The notes under the pieces: model-generated
What the model was told of the DNA's origin: nothing
What the model saw: only the letters and a program-made list of their open reading frames with translations
Database searches by the model: none
Source: Flavobacterium sp. Sd200
GTDB lineage: Bacteria > Bacteroidota > Bacteroidia > Flavobacteriales > Flavobacteriaceae
Assembly (NCBI RefSeq): GCF_009826935.1
Contig: NZ_WUMN01000002.1
Span: 1 to 64,000 of the forward strand
Direction: 5' to 3'
DNA: 64,000 bases
Shown here: one piece after another, positions 61,795-64,000 of the stretch
Numbering within the stretch: the stretch's first letter is position 1
Layout of the letters: each line of letters begins with the position of its first letter
Program-made: the position numbers and the translations under genes

Positions 61795-64000
61795 TTAGAA
61801 TTCAAAGTTAAGCCCAGAAACAAAGCCTCTGTTAAAAATAGCATTGTTTACATCCATGTCCCTAAAGTCTATTGCAGAATAGATCATTCCCGGGTTAAGC
61901 GCCTGCACGTACAGCCTTAAACTACTGATTTTTAATTTATCTGTTATCGATTTAGGGAAATTATACCCTAAAGATATGTTTCTTATTTTAATAAACGTAG
62001 CATCCTCATAACCTAAACTTGTAGCATAAGGGTCTCCTGTTCCTGAAGTATAGATTGGCTTTTGGTAATCAGAATTCTGATTTATCTCTGTATAATAGTT
62101 TAATTGTCTTTGGTTGTAGCGTCCTGTTAGAGCCTCCCCACCTGCATTATACATATATTTCAGCCTACCATAAAGGAATATTGAAAGCTCTATACCTTTA
62201 TATTTAAAGGTATTGGTCATACCCACAACATATTTTGGCATGGTGTTACCTACAATTGTACGGTCGTTGTTTTCATCTATTTTATAGTCGCCATTTAAAT
62301 CTGCCGGCCTTGCGTTACCTGCTGAGAATGTGTGACCATTAGCATTAAACCTTGCCATTTCGGCAGCATCTTCAGGTTTCCATATACCATTAGACTTATA
62401 ACCGTAAATTACACCTAACTGCTCACCGATAAACCAGTTGTTCTGAATATCATCAAACTTACCTGTAGAAAGCGTTACAATTTCATTATCCTGTGTAGAG
62501 GCACTTAATGTAGTATCCCAAGAAAAGTTTCCTGTATCTATATTAACAGTATTAAGTGTAAGCTCTAAACCATTACTTTTTGTTTCACCAACGTTTGCAA
62601 TGGTAGTTGTATAACCCGTTACAGAAGGGATGTTTTTAGTTAAAAGCAAATCAGTAGTATGTGCAGTAAAATAGTCTAACTGACCTGATATCCTGTTACC
62701 AAAGAATGAGAAGTCAACACCAACGTTATAGGCAGTGGTTTTCTCCCATGTAAGATCCTGATTGGCAAGAGCTGTATTTGTTACCGTACCGGCATTAAGT
62801 CCAGGCCCTGTTGGATAAAATAATGGAGAAAGCGGGCCTTTTGTAGAGTAGGCATCAATAGCAGAGTTACCTGTAGAACCCACCTCTAAACGCAGTTTTA
62901 AATTATCAAGCCAGTTTACATCCTGAAGGAAGCTCTCTTTTTTAATAGTCCAGCCTAAAGCCGCACTTGGGAAGAAGCCCCATTTGTCTCCGTCAGCTAG
63001 CTGAGACACACCATCATAACGACCAGATGCTGTAAAATCATAGCGATCATTAAAAGAGTAGTTTATACGCCCCATGTAAGAATATATCTGTCTTTCTGTT
63101 AAACCAGAACCCCATGATAAAAGAGCAACGTTTGAATTAGTTAAAGCATCCCACTTTTGATCTGAATAAGGTATGTTGTTTGCAGCAGAGCTGTTATACT
63201 CATATTTAAATTTGGTTTCACTTTGCAGTAACGTAAGGTCAAATTTATGTCTTCCAATCTGCTTGTCATAAAAGATAAGGTGATCTAAAGTATAAGACAG
63301 GTTGTTGTTAGCGTTAAGCGACGCATAGCTTGTTCCTGAACGTACTACTGAAAGCTTATCAAGGTAAAGACCATTTCGGTTGAATGACATATCCGGACCG
63401 AAGTTAACCCTATATTTTAAACCTGCCAACGGCGACCAAATTTTACCAAAATCTAACTGTCCGTAAAAACTGGCAAATATCCTGGTATTTACACGCTCGT
63501 CAAAAGAGTAATTTACCTCATCAATCACAGTCCTTACACCATCATCTCCACCAGGGAATATAATACGGTTTCCGGCATCATCATAAGGTAGTGCATAGCT
63601 AAATACAGCACGTGCAGTATCATACAAACTACCCGCAGTACTCACACTACGACCCGCCTCAGACTGTCCGTAGTTTTGCACACCATAGCTTCCGTTCATA
63701 GTACCTCCAAAAGAGAACCAATCCACCGGGTTAATATCAACACTTACTTTTCCTGTATAGCGCTCGTATGCCTGCCCTATAACTGTACCTTTACTGTCAA
63801 GGTAACCAAAAGATCCAAATGCTTTTACCTTATCAGAACCTCCGCTCACGTTAAGTGTGTACTGATTGGTTACACCAGTTTGTGTAACATAGTCTGTCCA
63901 GTCTTTAGACTGCACTCTTGATCCGTCCCATGTTCCTGTTTCCCAACCTCTGGCAATATTTGCAAATGCTGTTGGATCAGCAGTGGCATTAAATATAGCC
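61795..64000 (-). CDS. SusC-family TonB-dependent outer-membrane transporter (5' partial)
   Basis: The minus-strand frame is open to the right edge (last complete codon ends at 63999), so the start and the TonB box, plug and carboxypeptidase-like domain lie outside; the GTG at 63915 is internal. About 735 C-terminal residues are visible, the beta-barrel part: QYTLNVSGGSDKVKAFGSFGYLDSKG, RINYSFNDRYDFTASGRYDG, GWTIKKESFL, LRLEVGSTGNSAI and the terminal NRGFVSGLNFEF with a C-terminal Phe, as usual for SusC. It forms the import complex with SusD and starts the utilisation operon. Confidence 0.96.
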   Translation of the reverse strand, partial: AIFNATADPTAFANIARGWETGTWDGSRVQSKDWTDYVTQTGVTNQYTLNVSGGSDKVKAFGSFGYLDSKGTVIGQAYERYTGKVSVDINPVDWFSFGGTMNGSYGVQNYGQSEAGRSVSTAGSLYDTARAVFSYALPYDDAGNRIIFPGGDDGVRTVIDEVNYSFDERVNTRIFASFYGQLDFGKIWSPLAGLKYRVNFGPDMSFNRNGLYLDKLSVVRSGTSYASLNANNNLSYTLDHLIFYDKQIGRHKFDLTLLQSETKFKYEYNSSAANNIPYSDQKWDALTNSNVALLSWGSGLTERQIYSYMGRINYSFNDRYDFTASGRYDGVSQLADGDKWGFFPSAALGWTIKKESFLQDVNWLDNLKLRLEVGSTGNSAIDAYSTKGPLSPLFYPTGPGLNAGTVTNTALANQDLTWEKTTAYNVGVDFSFFGNRISGQLDYFTAHTTDLLLTKNIPSVTGYTTTIANVGETKSNGLELTLNTVNIDTGNFSWDTTLSASTQDNEIVTLSTGKFDDIQNNWFIGEQLGVIYGYKSNGIWKPEDAAEMARFNANGHTFSAGNARPADLNGDYKIDENNDRTIVGNTMPKYVVGMTNTFKYKGIELSIFLYGRLKYMYNAGGEALTGRYNQRQLNYYTEINQNSDYQKPIYTSGTGDPYATSLGYEDATFIKIRNISLGYNFPKSITDKLKISSLRLYVQALNPGMIYSAIDFRDMDVNNAIFNRGFVSGLNFEF

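Noticed and set aside
1-64000. rRNA, tRNA, riboswitch or insertion sequence
   Set aside because: No tRNA cloverleaf, rRNA motif, transposase frame or conserved riboswitch core was found by reading; the only inverted repeats are intergenic hairpins without a transposase.

Overview
The window looks like a chromosome segment of a Flavobacterium-type Bacteroidota. Supporting signs are low GC, a SusC/SusD pair, a type IX secretion C-terminal domain, promoters with the TAnnTTTG -7 box, few Shine-Dalgarno sequences, and secretion signals ending in AQ. I saw no rRNA, tRNA, insertion sequence or CRISPR array. Almost everything belongs to one large locus for rhamnogalacturonan-I (RG-I) and pectin use.

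Layout. Positions 1-3139 hold the 3' end of a repeat-built surface protein with a type IX sorting tail. Next come pta and ackA (3307-6622), then a two-domain GH43 protein (6713-8641). A complete L-rhamnose catabolic operon follows on the minus strand (rhaEW, rhaI, rhaB, FMN-dependent lactate dehydrogenase; 8931-15007). It is divergent from rhaT, which is followed by a GntR-type regulator (15408-17770). From 17874 to 23466 lies a minus operon of GH43, GH28 and GH78, divergent from a DUF4861 gene (23676). A LysR gene with a divergent SRPBCC-like gene (24952-26535) looks like an unrelated insert. From 26626 to the right edge about 25 minus-strand genes form the core utilisation locus: SusC/SusD, four esterases (three CE12-type, one CE7-type), PL11 lyase, GH105 x3, GH28 x3, GH42 x2, GH2, GH43, GH95, an unassigned six-hairpin glycosidase-like protein, a DUF4350-like protein, uxaB/uxaA and the rhamnose mutarotase rhaM.

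How it fits together (inference from families). Esterases deacetylate the backbone and PL11 cuts it. SusC/SusD imports oligosaccharides. GH105 removes the unsaturated ends, GH28 and GH78 release galacturonate and rhamnose, and GH2, GH42, GH43 and GH95 strip galactan, arabinan and L-fucose/L-galactose decorations. Rhamnose goes through RhaT, RhaM, RhaI, RhaB and RhaEW to DHAP and L-lactate, then pyruvate. Galacturonate goes through UxaB and UxaA to KDG; UxaC, KDG kinase and aldolase are not in the window. Acetate could enter through AckA-Pta.

Main discovery. Six promoters in the locus share one architecture that I read directly from the sequence: a direct repeat RCAGGAY-N3-RCAGGAY (10-bp period), then 21 bases (20 in one case), then a TAnnTTTG-like -7 box. 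They drive rhaEW, rhaT, the GH43-GH28-GH78 operon, the DUF4861 gene and two GH105 genes. The fixed spacing points to one activator, probably AraC-like (for example a hybrid two-component regulator), that sits at the -33 position and ties polymer breakdown to sugar catabolism. No AraC-type gene is in the window. Other notable structures are a 52-nt perfect palindrome nested in a 33-bp inverted repeat, several long intergenic hairpin repeats, and a second candidate operator box (AAACGWTATAG).
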